A stretch of DNA of 64,000 bases from a bacterium SCSIO 12827. GTDB lineage: Bacteria; Pseudomonadota; Alphaproteobacteria; Rhodospirillales; Casp-alpha2. Shown in pieces: positions 9,196 to 20,236 of this stretch (position 1 is its first letter; every line of letters begins with the position of its first letter). The notes below the pieces were generated by a model. The model did not search any database and was not told where the DNA came from. It worked only from the letters and a program-made list of their open reading frames with translations. The stretch is from contig CP073746.1 of NCBI GenBank assembly GCA_024397995.1, positions 744,001 to 808,000 on the forward strand. Reading direction: 5' to 3'. The position numbers and the translations under genes were made by a program.

Positions 9196-9218
9196 GGGAG
9201 AAGGGTCAAGAGGGCGGC

Positions 9219-10055
9219 ATGCGCAACCGAACGCTCTTCGCTGTCCTCCTGGCCGGGATCGCCGCGGTCGCGTTGATCGTCGCCTGGCCCGCCGTCGGCC
9301 CGAAGGCGCCCAAGCGGACCCTGACCCTGGCCGGATTGGAGATGACCAAGGTCGTTCCGGGCCGCTACAACCTGACGATCCTGGTCCCCAATTCCTTCGG
9401 CCGGAAGTACCATTCCAAACCGGTGACGATCCGCCGCCCGTTCGAGATCAGCCGGCACGAGATCACCATCGATCAGTGGAACCTGTGCCATGCCGAGGGC
9501 GGCTGCCCACGCGAAGCCAAACGGCGTCCCTATCAGACCGGCAGCCATCCGGTGACGCGGGTTTCCTGGCTCGATGCCGTGTTGTTCACGCGCTGGTTGT
9601 CGGTCATCACCGGGGAAACCTATCGCCTGCCGACCGAAGAAGAATGGGCCTATGCCGCCTTCGCCGGGAAGGACGTGTCCAAGGACACCATCGAAGATCT
9701 GATAACCCAGCGGCAGATGATCCGCACGGCCACGTTCACCACCTTCCGGCCGACCCGCGCGGTCGGCGGCAACGGGGAAAACCCCTGGTCGATCGCCGAT
9801 ATGACGGGGTCCGTCTGGGAATGGACCCTGACCTGCTGGTTTTCCTCGGACGCGGAAAACCGCCGGCCGTGGACGATCGACCAACTCAGCGATCCGGACC
9901 TATGCGCCAACCGCGTGGTCCAGGGCGACGAGCGGGCCCATGTGCCGTTCTTCGTCGACAAGGTGTATTCGGGCGGCTGCGGCACCGGCAGCCCGGTCGA
10001 CCATATCGGCTTCCGCGTCGTCAAAGACACAGGCACGGGCAAGGCGTTGTTCTGA
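9219..10055 (+). CDS. nirV: NirV-like formylglycine-generating-enzyme (SUMF1) domain protein
   Basis: A 278-residue protein with an N-terminal membrane anchor or uncleaved signal (6-24) and an FGE/SUMF1 fold: FEISRHEITIDQWNLC, HPVTRVSWLDAVLFTRWLS, YRLPTEEEWAYAA, NPWSIADMTGSVWEWT and a C-terminal IGFRVVKD. The order nirK - cytochrome - this gene matches the nirK-linked nirV genes of denitrifying alphaproteobacteria. The role of NirV is not settled; assembly or maturation of nitrite reductase is suspected. It is 23 bases after the cytochrome gene, so probably co-transcribed. The convergent MlrC-like gene ends 4 bases downstream. Confidence 0.8.
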   Translation: MRNRTLFAVLLAGIAAVALIVAWPAVGPKAPKRTLTLAGLEMTKVVPGRYNLTILVPNSFGRKYHSKPVTIRRPFEISRHEITIDQWNLCHAEGGCPREAKRRPYQTGSHPVTRVSWLDAVLFTRWLSVITGETYRLPTEEEWAYAAFAGKDVSKDTIEDLITQRQMIRTATFTTFRPTRAVGGNGENPWSIADMTGSVWEWTLTCWFSSDAENRRPWTIDQLSDPDLCANRVVQGDERAHVPFFVDKVYSGGCGTGSPVDHIGFRVVKDTGTGKALF

Positions 10056-10059
10056 TGCC

Positions 10060-11553
10060 CTAGGGCGTCGGGTCGTTGAGGTTGTCCAGCGGATAGATCG
10101 GCCGCCGCACGTTCTTGAAATTCAGCTTGGAATAGTCGGAACCGCAGACCCCCGAGCCCGCGCATTCGATGACCTGTTTCGCCAGGCGCCCGAACCCGGC
10201 GCGGTAATGGATGCGGCTTTTCAGCATCAGGAAGGTCTTTTCCTCGGGATCGATGCCGAGCGACGTAAAGCAGGCCGTGTCGTTGGGTTCCTGCTGGCGC
10301 GAGATCACGCAGATCTGCACGCGGCCCGTGTCGAGCACGCCCGAGGGGCCCATGTCCATGGTCACGCCGCGCGACGCCGGGCCCTTGTTCTTGTAGATGC
10401 CGTCGGTCAGCACCTTGACCCGCCCGGTCACGGTCAGCGGCTTGCCCGTCTCGCCGATGGCCGGCATGTCGACCTTGCCGCCGAGGTCCAGGGTGACCTC
10501 GGCCCCGATGCCAGCCTGGGTCATTTTCTGCACGGCGGCCGGATCACAGATCGCGAAGGCCGCGACATCGTCCAGCCCGGCCTCCAAAATCGCGCCCAGT
10601 ACGGTCATGGTGTCCTGCGTGCCGCCGGAGGACGCGTTGTCGTAATGGTCCAGCAGGACCACGGGGCCCTCGCCCTTTTTGATTTCCTTGGCGCGGGCGA
10701 TGGAACTTTCCAGGGGTTCGATTTCGTAGACGAAGGCCTTGCGCTCGTTCCAGGCGAAATCCAACAGTTCGTCCCGAAACTTTTCGGCCAGGGCCTTATC
10801 CCCGTCCGTGACCACCACGGCGGAAACCCCGGCGTTATGGATATCCGCATGGGGAAAGCCCGTGAACAGGGTCGCGGCCAAGGCCCCTTCCTTTTCGATG
10901 CGCCGGGTCATTTCCTGCAGGTCCTTGTTGGGGAAATTGTCCGAGCCCTGGCGCATGACATGCGGCAGCATGGGCCGGTTGCCCCAGGCGACCGTCGGCT
11001 GAGCCTCCCCCCGTAGCAGGGCGTAGACGGGCCGCCCGGCGCGCTGCGCGGTCTCATAAAGGTCCGTATGGGGATAGGTCTGATAGCCCGCAAGGCTGGT
11101 CACGTTTTCCGCCAGTTCGGGATAAAGATTGGTGTGCATGTCCAGCGCCGCGGCGATGGGCAGGTCGGGGGCGATGGCGCGGATTTGCTTGATCAGGCTG
11201 CCCTCGCCGTCTTCCCGGCTGTCGGTGACCATGGCGCCGTGCAGGTCGAGGAACAGGGCGTCACATCCCGCCTTCACGGCGCTCAGGATCCGGTCGGCCA
11301 TATAGTCGAAGGCATCGTCGGCCACGGGGCCGGACGGCCAGGCGTTGGCGGCAATGGGGATGACGATCTCGGCCCCGGCTTCTTCCGCCAGGTCAATGAA
11401 GCCGCCCGTGCCGCTGCCGGTCCCCTTGAAGGCCTTATAGGCCGCGTCGCCTTCATAGGGCATGGGGGTGGAGCGGGCGAAGCGTTCGATCGGCGTCGGC
11501 ACCGGCGAAAAGGTGTTGGTTTCGTGCTTCATCATGGCAATGACGACGCGCAT
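10060..11553 (-). CDS. M81 family metallopeptidase (MlrC-like)
   Basis: A 497-residue protein of the MlrC/M81 family, named after the last enzyme of microcystin breakdown but widespread in bacteria that do not degrade that toxin. Hallmarks are the start MRVVIAMMKHETNTFSPVPT, the metal-binding LDLHGAMVTD and ALDMHTNLYPELAE, a VVLLDHYDNASSGGTQD segment in the C-terminal half, and ICVISRQQEP. The length is normal for the family. It is divergent from the TauD-type dioxygenase gene (128 bases apart). The family may act on small peptides or amides; the real substrate here cannot be read from sequence. Confidence 0.85.
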   Translation of the reverse strand: MRVVIAMMKHETNTFSPVPTPIERFARSTPMPYEGDAAYKAFKGTGSGTGGFIDLAEEAGAEIVIPIAANAWPSGPVADDAFDYMADRILSAVKAGCDALFLDLHGAMVTDSREDGEGSLIKQIRAIAPDLPIAAALDMHTNLYPELAENVTSLAGYQTYPHTDLYETAQRAGRPVYALLRGEAQPTVAWGNRPMLPHVMRQGSDNFPNKDLQEMTRRIEKEGALAATLFTGFPHADIHNAGVSAVVVTDGDKALAEKFRDELLDFAWNERKAFVYEIEPLESSIARAKEIKKGEGPVVLLDHYDNASSGGTQDTMTVLGAILEAGLDDVAAFAICDPAAVQKMTQAGIGAEVTLDLGGKVDMPAIGETGKPLTVTGRVKVLTDGIYKNKGPASRGVTMDMGPSGVLDTGRVQICVISRQQEPNDTACFTSLGIDPEEKTFLMLKSRIHYRAGFGRLAKQVIECAGSGVCGSDYSKLNFKNVRRPIYPLDNLNDPTP

Positions 11554-11680
11554 GGGGTGGTCCTCCGGTGGGGTCGATGGGATGGCTAGCTTAGTTCGGC
11601 CCGGCGGATTTTCAATGACGCGTGGCCGAACTCCGCGCTAGCCTTCGGTCAAAGACCTCTTAAGAAACGGAACCATCCAG

Positions 11681-12523
11681 ATGACATACCAACATATTGA
11701 CGTTCGCCCCATCGCCGGCGCCCTGGGCGCCGAAATCCACGGCGTTGATTTTTCCCAGGACCTGGCCGACGACGTGGTGGCGGAAATTCGCCGCGCCTGG
11801 CTCGACCACCTCGTGGTCTTTTTTCGCGGGCAAACCCTCACCCCGGCGCAGCAGCTCGCCGCCGCCATACGGTTCGGCGAGCCCGTGGAATACCCCTTCG
11901 TTCAGGGTCTGCCCGACTTCCCGGTCATCACGCCGATCATCAAGTTGCCCCATGAAAAGGTGAATTTCGGCGGTCTGTGGCACACGGACACGACCTATCA
12001 GCCGCGCCCGCCCATGGCGACCATGCTCTATGCGCTGGAACTGCCGCCCTATGGCGGCGACACCATGTTCGCCAGCATGTACATGGCCTATGAGACGCTG
12101 TCGGATGGGATGAAGGACTTACTGGCGCCGCTGACCGGGGTGTTCCGCTCCGACAAGAAGCGGGTTTCGGACACCCGCGCCGCGCGGGTCGCCGACGCGC
12201 CGAAGGAAGACGTCTCCAAGCCCAAGATCGCCGAACATCCGATCATCTGCGTCCATCCGGAAACCGGGCGCAAGGCACTTTATGTCAGCCTCGCCCATAC
12301 GACCAATTTCAAGGGCTGGACCGAGGCGGAAAGCGCGCCCCTGCTGAACTACCTGTTCGAACACCAGACACAGCCCGAATTCACCTGCCGCTTCCGCTGG
12401 GAGCCGGGCTCGATCGCGCTGTGGGACAACCGCTGCGCTCTGCACAACCCGATCAACGACTACCACGGCCACAAACGCGTCCTCCACCGCATCACCTTCG
12501 CCGGCGACGCGCCGAAGGGGTAG
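11681..12523 (+). CDS. TauD/TfdA family 2-oxoglutarate dioxygenase
   Basis: A 280-residue Fe(II)/2-oxoglutarate-dependent oxygenase with the fold of TauD (taurine) and TfdA (2,4-D). The facial triad is His101 and Asp103 in LWHTDTTY plus the distal His in RCALHNPINDY; the 2-oxoglutarate-binding Arg is in VLHRITFAGD near the C-terminus. N-terminal IDVRPIAGALGAEIHGVDFS is typical. It would hydroxylate a sulfonate, aryloxyacid or similar compound and so release sulfite or another fragment. It stands alone: there is no sulfonate transporter next to it, and its 3' end borders the low-GC defence insert. Confidence 0.88.
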   Translation: MTYQHIDVRPIAGALGAEIHGVDFSQDLADDVVAEIRRAWLDHLVVFFRGQTLTPAQQLAAAIRFGEPVEYPFVQGLPDFPVITPIIKLPHEKVNFGGLWHTDTTYQPRPPMATMLYALELPPYGGDTMFASMYMAYETLSDGMKDLLAPLTGVFRSDKKRVSDTRAARVADAPKEDVSKPKIAEHPIICVHPETGRKALYVSLAHTTNFKGWTEAESAPLLNYLFEHQTQPEFTCRFRWEPGSIALWDNRCALHNPINDYHGHKRVLHRITFAGDAPKG

Positions 12524-12549
12524 GCAATTTAATCTCTAAACGTTGCCGA

Positions 12550-15093
12550 TCATGTCTCGACATCAATCTCAATACCAACAGCGTTAGCAATCTCCGTATA
12601 GAGATCAATCTCCTCGCTGGCTCGAAGGCTCACGATCAGAGCGTATCGCACTCGACGATCAGCACGTTCCAACTGTGGTTTTTCACGCCACCATCCCCCG
12701 ACGGGGAAAATGCCTATCGCGTGGCGATTAGCGAGATCAACTGCCGTCCCACGCCAAACGTCAGAATGAATAGACCCTCTATCACGAAGCCGTGGTCCAA
12801 GTACCCAGCCTTCATCGTTGCCAGCCCCGGCGATGCGCTCATCTTCTTCCCGCGCAGCAGCATTAACCCTCCGCCGGAATCGAGCGACGCTCTCTTCCGG
12901 GCGTTTGACTGAGAAACGCAGGCCATGCCCACTATAGCGATGCCGTTTCGTCCAACCGCGTTCGCCAGGGTTAGGTTCCACGAAATAGCTCAGCGTAATG
13001 CGCATCTCCACCGGCGTTTCGCCCCACGCGTTCAGTGTGTCTGTAGGCCAAGGTAAATCGTGGAGCATCATATCGCGGCTGCGTGTCCGCGAACCTTCAA
13101 GCTGGTAAGGCTGCAAATCAGATTCTACGACCAGTGTCACGTCACTGTTAAAGCTGCGCAGCGCTCTATAATAGCTTGGCACACCATACCCATACCGACG
13201 TAAAACAAGACGCTGATCGGTCTGTTTCGGGTTTGCGGGCAAATGCCCAAGCATCGCCGGCGTCCATTCAGCAGAATGGACAATCAATGCACGGACGGTT
13301 TCAGGCCATAAATCCGGCCGCTCGGAAAGAATCTGTGCTGCCAGCCGGGCTACCTGCGCAGTTGCAGCACTGGTATCTCCAGTTGCGGTGAATGCCCGCT
13401 CTTCGGGCCGATTGAATGTCGTTAGAAGTGCCAGGTCGCCAACATGGTCACCGTTGCCGGTCGCTGGATCAACGCCGTAATTACCGCCTTCAAAAACGAT
13501 ATCGGGCTTAATCGGCCAATCGTACTCCCAGTTTACCGATGTCCGGCTGGATGGAGAAAGGTCTCCCGCAGGTGCCATTGCCTGCCATCCCGCAAAATCA
13601 GGGTGGGTGATAGTAATTTTTTCTGTGACAGCGCCGACAGTAAGCGCATTCCATGATTGCGCTGGGCTCTCTATGGGAGCGGTATCGTTCTGTTGGAGAT
13701 ATTCTGCCGACGGATAGTAAGTAAGTATGTTACCCGCCGAGACGACAATTAGGCGCTCATCCTCGCCATCCCCGTATGCGAGATCATCGAGCTTCGCTGA
13801 CCAAGAAGAAGGACGACCGCGCCAATGATCCCCTTCACAGGTAACAGCAAGGCAGTAGGCACGCGCTCGTTCCGGCGCTTCGATTTCCGCACGTCCCATG
13901 GCGGCAGCCGTGATATATCCATAAAGGTCGGGATCGTTGGCACCGCGATCAGGTAGAATTTTCACGGACTCAAGCCTGTGTCGCAACTCAACGGGATCGT
14001 TCCCAAGCAGCATGTCGGTCAGGTCGCCGTAGAGTGCCGTGCCACTCAGCTGCGTGCCGTGGCCGCGCCACTGGACGCCAACGTCTTCTCCATGCCAATC
14101 GATATGCCATGCCTGCTGATCCTCTTCCGCCAGGGCAGGTGCAATCAGCGGGTGCCGACGTGTGCTACCACTATCAAGTACACAAACAGCCGGAGCATTA
14201 TTGCTGGGCGCAATGATCCGGTCAGCTAGTTCTTGCGACCATTCAATCTGCTGCGCGCCGTCCATTTCCATGAAGAAGGAAGGGGTGTCCCGTGCGATTC
14301 GCAACTCAGCTATCGCATCGGTATTGGCGATGATGAGACCAACCGTCTCAGGTGTAGCACGCGCTAGAATTACCTCGCGCTCGGGGAAAGTAACAGAATG
14401 CTCTTTCGTAGCCACATTAAGCTGATGCGCAGCATGTTCGAAGATAGGTCGGCCATCATGCCGTAGCCATACTTCCCACCAAATTTCCTGGCCCGGTGCC
14501 GGGAACATTCCAAGATCATCTGTAAAAAGTGATTCAGCTTCGGCAATCTTTGCTGTTTCCAACGAAGCAACCAGCGCGTCGTTCTTGGGTCGCCGAGATT
14601 TTTCGATACGATTTCCGGTTTCATCCAGAATAAAATTTCCTTCTTCATCCTTTTGATATTGAACGCTGTCCTCTTCGCCATAGGCGCGAACCTTGCGTAA
14701 ATAATGCTCACGCTTTGACTCGGGAACGAAGACGGTTGCTTTGACAATGGTTGGGTCTTCGACGGACGGATGTGCGGCCACCAACTCGATGTGTTCCCGT
14801 CCTTGCTTGTTCTCAAGTTTGTCCAATACCGACTGCTGAGATTGCGGAAGTTCAAATTCAAGATAGAAGCCGGGTGTGCCGCCACTAATATCGGGGTCAC
14901 GATTGGCGATCCGTTGCTCTGCAGCTTCCACAGCCGCCGTGAGCATTTCTTCCAGTTGCCGGGCGTGTTGTTCACGATTCCGCTGAGGAACGGCGCCGCT
15001 ACCACCGCCACTTTGGGGAGACGTGAAGTCCTCCCGCTCGCCGTTGGCGGGAAGATATATATGTGGCAAACTACGCCGTTCGTCTTCAGCCAT
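12550..15093 (-). CDS. ietS: Subtilisin-like serine protease (IetS-type defence effector)
   Basis: An 847-residue S8 protease without signal peptide. The catalytic triad is Asp307 in AVCVLDSG, His345 in GHGTQLSG and Ser575 in TGDTSAATA. A 300-residue N-terminal region and a long C-terminal region flank the protease domain, as in proteases paired with an AAA ATPase in the IetAS anti-phage system. The gene begins 15 bases after the AAA ATPase gene in the same direction, with GGAAG upstream of the ATG, so they form an operon. Base composition is visibly poorer in GC than the flanks, suggesting transfer. The ATPase is thought to restrain or activate the protease; the target protein is unknown. 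Confidence 0.85.
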   Translation of the reverse strand: MAEDERRSLPHIYLPANGEREDFTSPQSGGGSGAVPQRNREQHARQLEEMLTAAVEAAEQRIANRDPDISGGTPGFYLEFELPQSQQSVLDKLENKQGREHIELVAAHPSVEDPTIVKATVFVPESKREHYLRKVRAYGEEDSVQYQKDEEGNFILDETGNRIEKSRRPKNDALVASLETAKIAEAESLFTDDLGMFPAPGQEIWWEVWLRHDGRPIFEHAAHQLNVATKEHSVTFPEREVILARATPETVGLIIANTDAIAELRIARDTPSFFMEMDGAQQIEWSQELADRIIAPSNNAPAVCVLDSGSTRRHPLIAPALAEEDQQAWHIDWHGEDVGVQWRGHGTQLSGTALYGDLTDMLLGNDPVELRHRLESVKILPDRGANDPDLYGYITAAAMGRAEIEAPERARAYCLAVTCEGDHWRGRPSSWSAKLDDLAYGDGEDERLIVVSAGNILTYYPSAEYLQQNDTAPIESPAQSWNALTVGAVTEKITITHPDFAGWQAMAPAGDLSPSSRTSVNWEYDWPIKPDIVFEGGNYGVDPATGNGDHVGDLALLTTFNRPEERAFTATGDTSAATAQVARLAAQILSERPDLWPETVRALIVHSAEWTPAMLGHLPANPKQTDQRLVLRRYGYGVPSYYRALRSFNSDVTLVVESDLQPYQLEGSRTRSRDMMLHDLPWPTDTLNAWGETPVEMRITLSYFVEPNPGERGWTKRHRYSGHGLRFSVKRPEESVARFRRRVNAAAREEDERIAGAGNDEGWVLGPRLRDRGSIHSDVWRGTAVDLANRHAIGIFPVGGWWREKPQLERADRRVRYALIVSLRASEEIDLYTEIANAVGIEIDVET

Positions 15094-15108
15094 TCGCAGC
15101 GCTTCCGC

Positions 15109-16086
15109 TTAACAGTCAGTGGGGCCTTTACGCTCGGCTATCGTTTCCAATAAGTCGGCACGCGTAATTCGGGTGCGGTCGGCGAGGATTGCCCGCTTTG
15201 CCGCTTCGTCAGCTGCCCGTGAAATCTCTGCCTGGCTTAATCCAGAGGTTTCTTTGACTGCATCTTTCCAACGCATCCCCCTAGTATCAAAACCAGACAA
15301 CCTTGTTTTCAAAATGCCTTCGGCAATAGAGGGATTAGGTAGATCGTAATGGATCACGTCATCAAACCGGCGGAACAAAGCCGGATCAAGTAACTCTGGA
15401 TGGTTAGTTGCGGCGATAATCAGACTTTCGCTGTCATCATTCTCTAGAAACTGAAGGAATGAGTTCAACACCCGTCGGATTTCTCCAACATCGTTGCGTT
15501 CAGCCCTGCGGGCTCCGATCGCATCAAACTCGTCGAAGAAATATACCCCCCGTGTCTGGAGCATTGCGTCAAAGACAAGCCTCAACTTGGCGGCAGTTTC
15601 ACCCATGAACCGGGTAATCAGGGAGTCGAACACGACTGTGAAAAGGGGCAGCGTCAGTTCACCTGCCAGTGCGGCAGCCGTCATGGTCTTTCCTGAGCCG
15701 GGCGGGCCAATGAGAAGTATCTTCCTTCTCGGGTGAAGGCCGTGCTCGACAAGCCGATGATGCTGTCGCTGCTCCGTGATGATACGCTTCAGACGACCTT
15801 CTAGCGCTGTTGGCAGCACCATGCTGGCGAGACGTGTATCTGAATAGCTGGCTGAGATGAGTGAAGCGAGATCACCCTTCGGCTGGGCAAGCGGCACTGG
15901 TCTGCGTGCCCGGCTTTGCTTAAGTGAGCGCGCCTCATCGACTAAGTCTCGGAGCTGTTGGGCAAGATTGCCATGCCCCTGACGAGCCTCATGGGCCGCG
16001 ACCTGCATAGCCACAGACAAGAACTGCTCATTGTCGCCATCGATATGGCTCCGCAATAGCGCTAGGAGATGTTTTGAGGCCGTCAT
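15109..16086 (-). CDS. ietA: AAA family ATPase (IetA-type)
   Basis: About 325 residues: a helical N-terminal region and one classical AAA module with Walker A LLIGPPGSGKTMTAAA, Walker B VYFFDEFDAIGARR, sensor 1 IIAATNHPELLDPA and an arginine-finger stretch LFRRFDDVIHYDLP, followed by the helical lid. ATG at 16086 is preferred over the in-frame ATG at 16128 because GGGAGGGAGGG lies just before it. It is the first gene of a two-gene operon with a large subtilisin-like protease, the IetAS pair known as plasmid stability/incompatibility genes in rhizobia and as anti-phage defence. Low GC and AT-rich flanks support recent acquisition. Confidence 0.88.
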   Translation of the reverse strand: MTASKHLLALLRSHIDGDNEQFLSVAMQVAAHEARQGHGNLAQQLRDLVDEARSLKQSRARRPVPLAQPKGDLASLISASYSDTRLASMVLPTALEGRLKRIITEQRQHHRLVEHGLHPRRKILLIGPPGSGKTMTAAALAGELTLPLFTVVFDSLITRFMGETAAKLRLVFDAMLQTRGVYFFDEFDAIGARRAERNDVGEIRRVLNSFLQFLENDDSESLIIAATNHPELLDPALFRRFDDVIHYDLPNPSIAEGILKTRLSGFDTRGMRWKDAVKETSGLSQAEISRAADEAAKRAILADRTRITRADLLETIAERKGPTDC

Positions 16087-16235
16087 GATTCCAACCCTCC
16101 CTCCCCCGGAGAGACTCTCGCGAGTCATACGTATCTTATATCTATGGGGCTTGAGTGCTGCAAAGTCTACTTACCTACCATTCAGCTAAGGCAATGTCCC
16201 CTCAGTGTCATTAGCATAAACGCCGCCCCCGGTGA

Positions 16236-17258
16236 TTACCCCGGCTTGGTGCCGACGATCAGCCGGGTCAGGCCCGGGACCATTTCGTGTTCCTGGATGT
16301 CGGTGAAGCCGACCTCTGCCATGCGGGCGGTCAGCCAGCCCGGGGTGACCGAGCGGGCATCGGGCGTGAAGGCCATGTGCTGAAGCTGCCACAGGGCCGC
16401 CATGGGCGGGCCCTGGCGGTCGTCGTCGACCATGAAATCATGGACCATGAAGCGGCCGCCGGGGGCCAGGCTGTCGAAGGCGTCGGACACCATGCGCGGC
16501 AGCTCGCCGCCCGGAATGCCGGAAAACAGATAGGACATGAGGATCGCGTCCTGCTCCGTCGGCCAGGCGATCTGCAGGGCGTTGCCGGGGATGTAGCGCA
16601 CCCGGTCGACCATCCCGGCCTCGGTAATGAAGCGCCAGCCCAGTTCGGACACGTTGGGGAAATCGATGATGGTGGCGGTCATCTCCGGATTGGCTTCGAG
16701 CAGGCGGATGGTCATGGCCCCCGTGCCGCCGGCGATGTCCAACAATGACTTGGCGCCCTTGAGGTCGACCAGTCGGGCGAGTGTCTTGCCCGGGCCGAGG
16801 GAGCCCGCGTGCTGGGCTTCGGAATAAATCGCCGCCTGTTTCGGGTCGGCCATCCAATGCTGATAACTGTCGACCGCGTCCGGATCGAGGGAGCCGTCCA
16901 TGACCTCGTTCAACTGCTGCAGGAACGGATACATCTGGCGGTCGATCTGATAGCGCAGATAGTCGCCGAAATCGTACTTGGCCCCGCGCGACAGAAACGC
17001 CGCCGCCCCCGGCGAGTTGGTATAGATCTCGTCGTCGGAGCGGTCGACCAGGCCGACGCTGGTCAAGGCCGTCATCAAGGTGGTGATGCGGTTGGTGGGA
17101 ATGCCGGTTTTCTTGGAAATCTCGGCCGAGGTTTTCGGCCCGTCGGCCAGCACCGTGAACACATCCACATGGAGGGCCGCGAACAGCGCCTTCGACGCCA
17201 TGAAGCCGAAGGCAAGTTGCGATACGTCCTCAGCCGTTTCCACTAGGCGTCCATCCAT
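16236..17258 (-). CDS. SAM-dependent O-methyltransferase (acetylserotonin O-methyltransferase-like)
   Basis: A 340-residue class I methyltransferase. The N-terminal winged-helix dimerisation domain (about 15-100; TSAEISKKTGIPTNRITTLM) precedes a Rossmann fold whose SAM-binding motif is SLLDIAGGTGAMTIRLLEAN, then ATIIDFPNV, PGNALQIAWP and GGRFMVHDFMVDD. This architecture is shared by plant-type O-methyltransferases, hydroxyneurosporene methyltransferase and related small-molecule enzymes. Its neighbours (IetAS and a divergent BCCT transporter) give no substrate clue; no carotenoid or bacteriochlorophyll genes are present. The family is clear; the function is not. Confidence 0.85.
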   Translation of the reverse strand: MDGRLVETAEDVSQLAFGFMASKALFAALHVDVFTVLADGPKTSAEISKKTGIPTNRITTLMTALTSVGLVDRSDDEIYTNSPGAAAFLSRGAKYDFGDYLRYQIDRQMYPFLQQLNEVMDGSLDPDAVDSYQHWMADPKQAAIYSEAQHAGSLGPGKTLARLVDLKGAKSLLDIAGGTGAMTIRLLEANPEMTATIIDFPNVSELGWRFITEAGMVDRVRYIPGNALQIAWPTEQDAILMSYLFSGIPGGELPRMVSDAFDSLAPGGRFMVHDFMVDDDRQGPPMAALWQLQHMAFTPDARSVTPGWLTARMAEVGFTDIQEHEMVPGLTRLIVGTKPG

Positions 17259-17452
17259 GGGGTGCCGTCTCCAGTCCTGATTTTGCGTTGATCGTTCCGG
17301 GCCAACCTAACACGCGTTTCCGCAATGTCCAAAAAGGGCCCTGGTTTGCCCGCAAAACATAAACTTTCGGCTGGGGGTTCACGAAGGAGGGGTGAATTCG
17401 TTAGTCTGCGCAGGTTGGGGGGGTAATTATTTTATTTTTGAAGGAAGTATAA

Positions 17453-19027
<1,575 letters not shown>

Positions 19028-19028
19028 A

Positions 19029-20201
19029 TTAGTCCGCCGTCTTGCGATAGGGGGCGAGGAAATCGCGGAACCGGCGCGCGACCTCAGGCGGGGTCACGGT
19101 CGGGCGGCCCAGTTCCTTCATGGACCCGGGTGCGATCTTCACATGGATCAGATGCGGGCCGGGGGTCTTGAGGGCTGCTGTGACCGCCTGCTTAAAGCCG
19201 TCCAGGCTGTCGGCTTCCCAGCCGGCGGCATAACCGCAGGCCTGGGCGACACGGGCGAAGCGCACGGCGGGGGCCGTGGTCGGCTGACCACCCGTGGAAT
19301 CGTAGGTGCCGTTGTCGAACACCATATGGATCAGGTTCGTGGGCGCCATCGACCCGATGGTCGCCATCGACCCCAGCTTCATCAGGGCAGCTCCGTCGCC
19401 GTCGAACACGACGATGGGCGAGGTGACGTTGAGCGCCGCGCCCAGGCCCATACCGGCGGCCCCGCCCATGGAGCCGACTTGGTACAGGTGCTGCTTGCGA
19501 TCTTCGATGGTGAACAGTTCGCGTCCGCATTTACCCGTGGTGGCGATGATGCCGGCGTCGTCCGGCAGGACCTCCAGAACGGCCTCCATGGACCGCATGC
19601 GCCCCGGCAGGTCGCCGCCGGTGAACAGATCCGTAACCGGGCCCATGTCGGGGGCGGGCAGGGGCGTGGCGTCCAGGCCGTCGTCCGCCACGCTGCCCTT
19701 TTCCATGATGAAGGCGAAGGGCAGGTTTTCGGCGTCCATGTAGCTCTGGGCCACTTTCAGGGCGGGCTCGACGCTTCCTGCCTCCGTCGGGAAGGGCAGA
19801 TGGGGGATGCGGATGACATCCAGCAGGTCCGGCGTGATCTCGCCCATGACTTCGTGCTGGGGTTCGTCCTTCAATCCCGGTGCCCCTCGCCAGGTGGTCA
19901 CCACAAGCGACGGGATGCGGAACGGATGGTTGAGCGACGTCAGCGGATTGACCGCGTTGCCCAGCCCTGAGTTCTGGAACATCACCACCGTGCCGCGCCC
20001 GGCCAGCCAAGCGCCGGAGGCAATGGCCACGGCCTCGCCCTCGCTGGCGGCCGGCACGTAGTCGAGCCGCACGTTGCCGCCCCCCGCCGTCCCACCGACC
20101 AACTTGTTGATCAGGGGGGTGAGGAACGGGCAGGGCACGCCTGTGAAGAAATCGAAGCCCCGCGCGCGCAGCGGGGTCAGGAAGTCGTCGGCGTCGATCA
20201 T
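19029..20201 (-). CDS. aepY: Phosphonopyruvate decarboxylase
   Basis: A 390-residue thiamine-diphosphate enzyme converting phosphonopyruvate to phosphonoacetaldehyde, the irreversible step that drives phosphonate biosynthesis. It starts with FLTPLRARGFDFFTGVPCPF, typical of Ppd. It has the TPP/Mg motif VFDGDGAALMKLGSM followed about 25 residues later by the conserved Asn in VFDNGTYDSTGGQ. The pyrophosphate-binding and pyrimidine-binding halves are in the usual order. It lies downstream of, and in the same direction as, the PEP mutase fusion gene, separated by a repeat element. No phosphonate aminotransferase or alcohol dehydrogenase follows, so the final product (2-aminoethylphosphonate or other) is unknown. 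Confidence 0.9.
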   Translation of the reverse strand: MIDADDFLTPLRARGFDFFTGVPCPFLTPLINKLVGGTAGGGNVRLDYVPAASEGEAVAIASGAWLAGRGTVVMFQNSGLGNAVNPLTSLNHPFRIPSLVVTTWRGAPGLKDEPQHEVMGEITPDLLDVIRIPHLPFPTEAGSVEPALKVAQSYMDAENLPFAFIMEKGSVADDGLDATPLPAPDMGPVTDLFTGGDLPGRMRSMEAVLEVLPDDAGIIATTGKCGRELFTIEDRKQHLYQVGSMGGAAGMGLGAALNVTSPIVVFDGDGAALMKLGSMATIGSMAPTNLIHMVFDNGTYDSTGGQPTTAPAVRFARVAQACGYAAGWEADSLDGFKQAVTAALKTPGPHLIHVKIAPGSMKELGRPTVTPPEVARRFRDFLAPYRKTAD

Positions 20202-20236
20202 GGCGGGGCTCCGGGGTCAAAAGTCTGAAACCAGTT

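Noticed and set aside
12421-12912. Plus-strand open frame across the end of the dioxygenase gene and the protease gene
   Set aside because: It overlaps both supported genes in the wrong frame or strand and has no family similarity.
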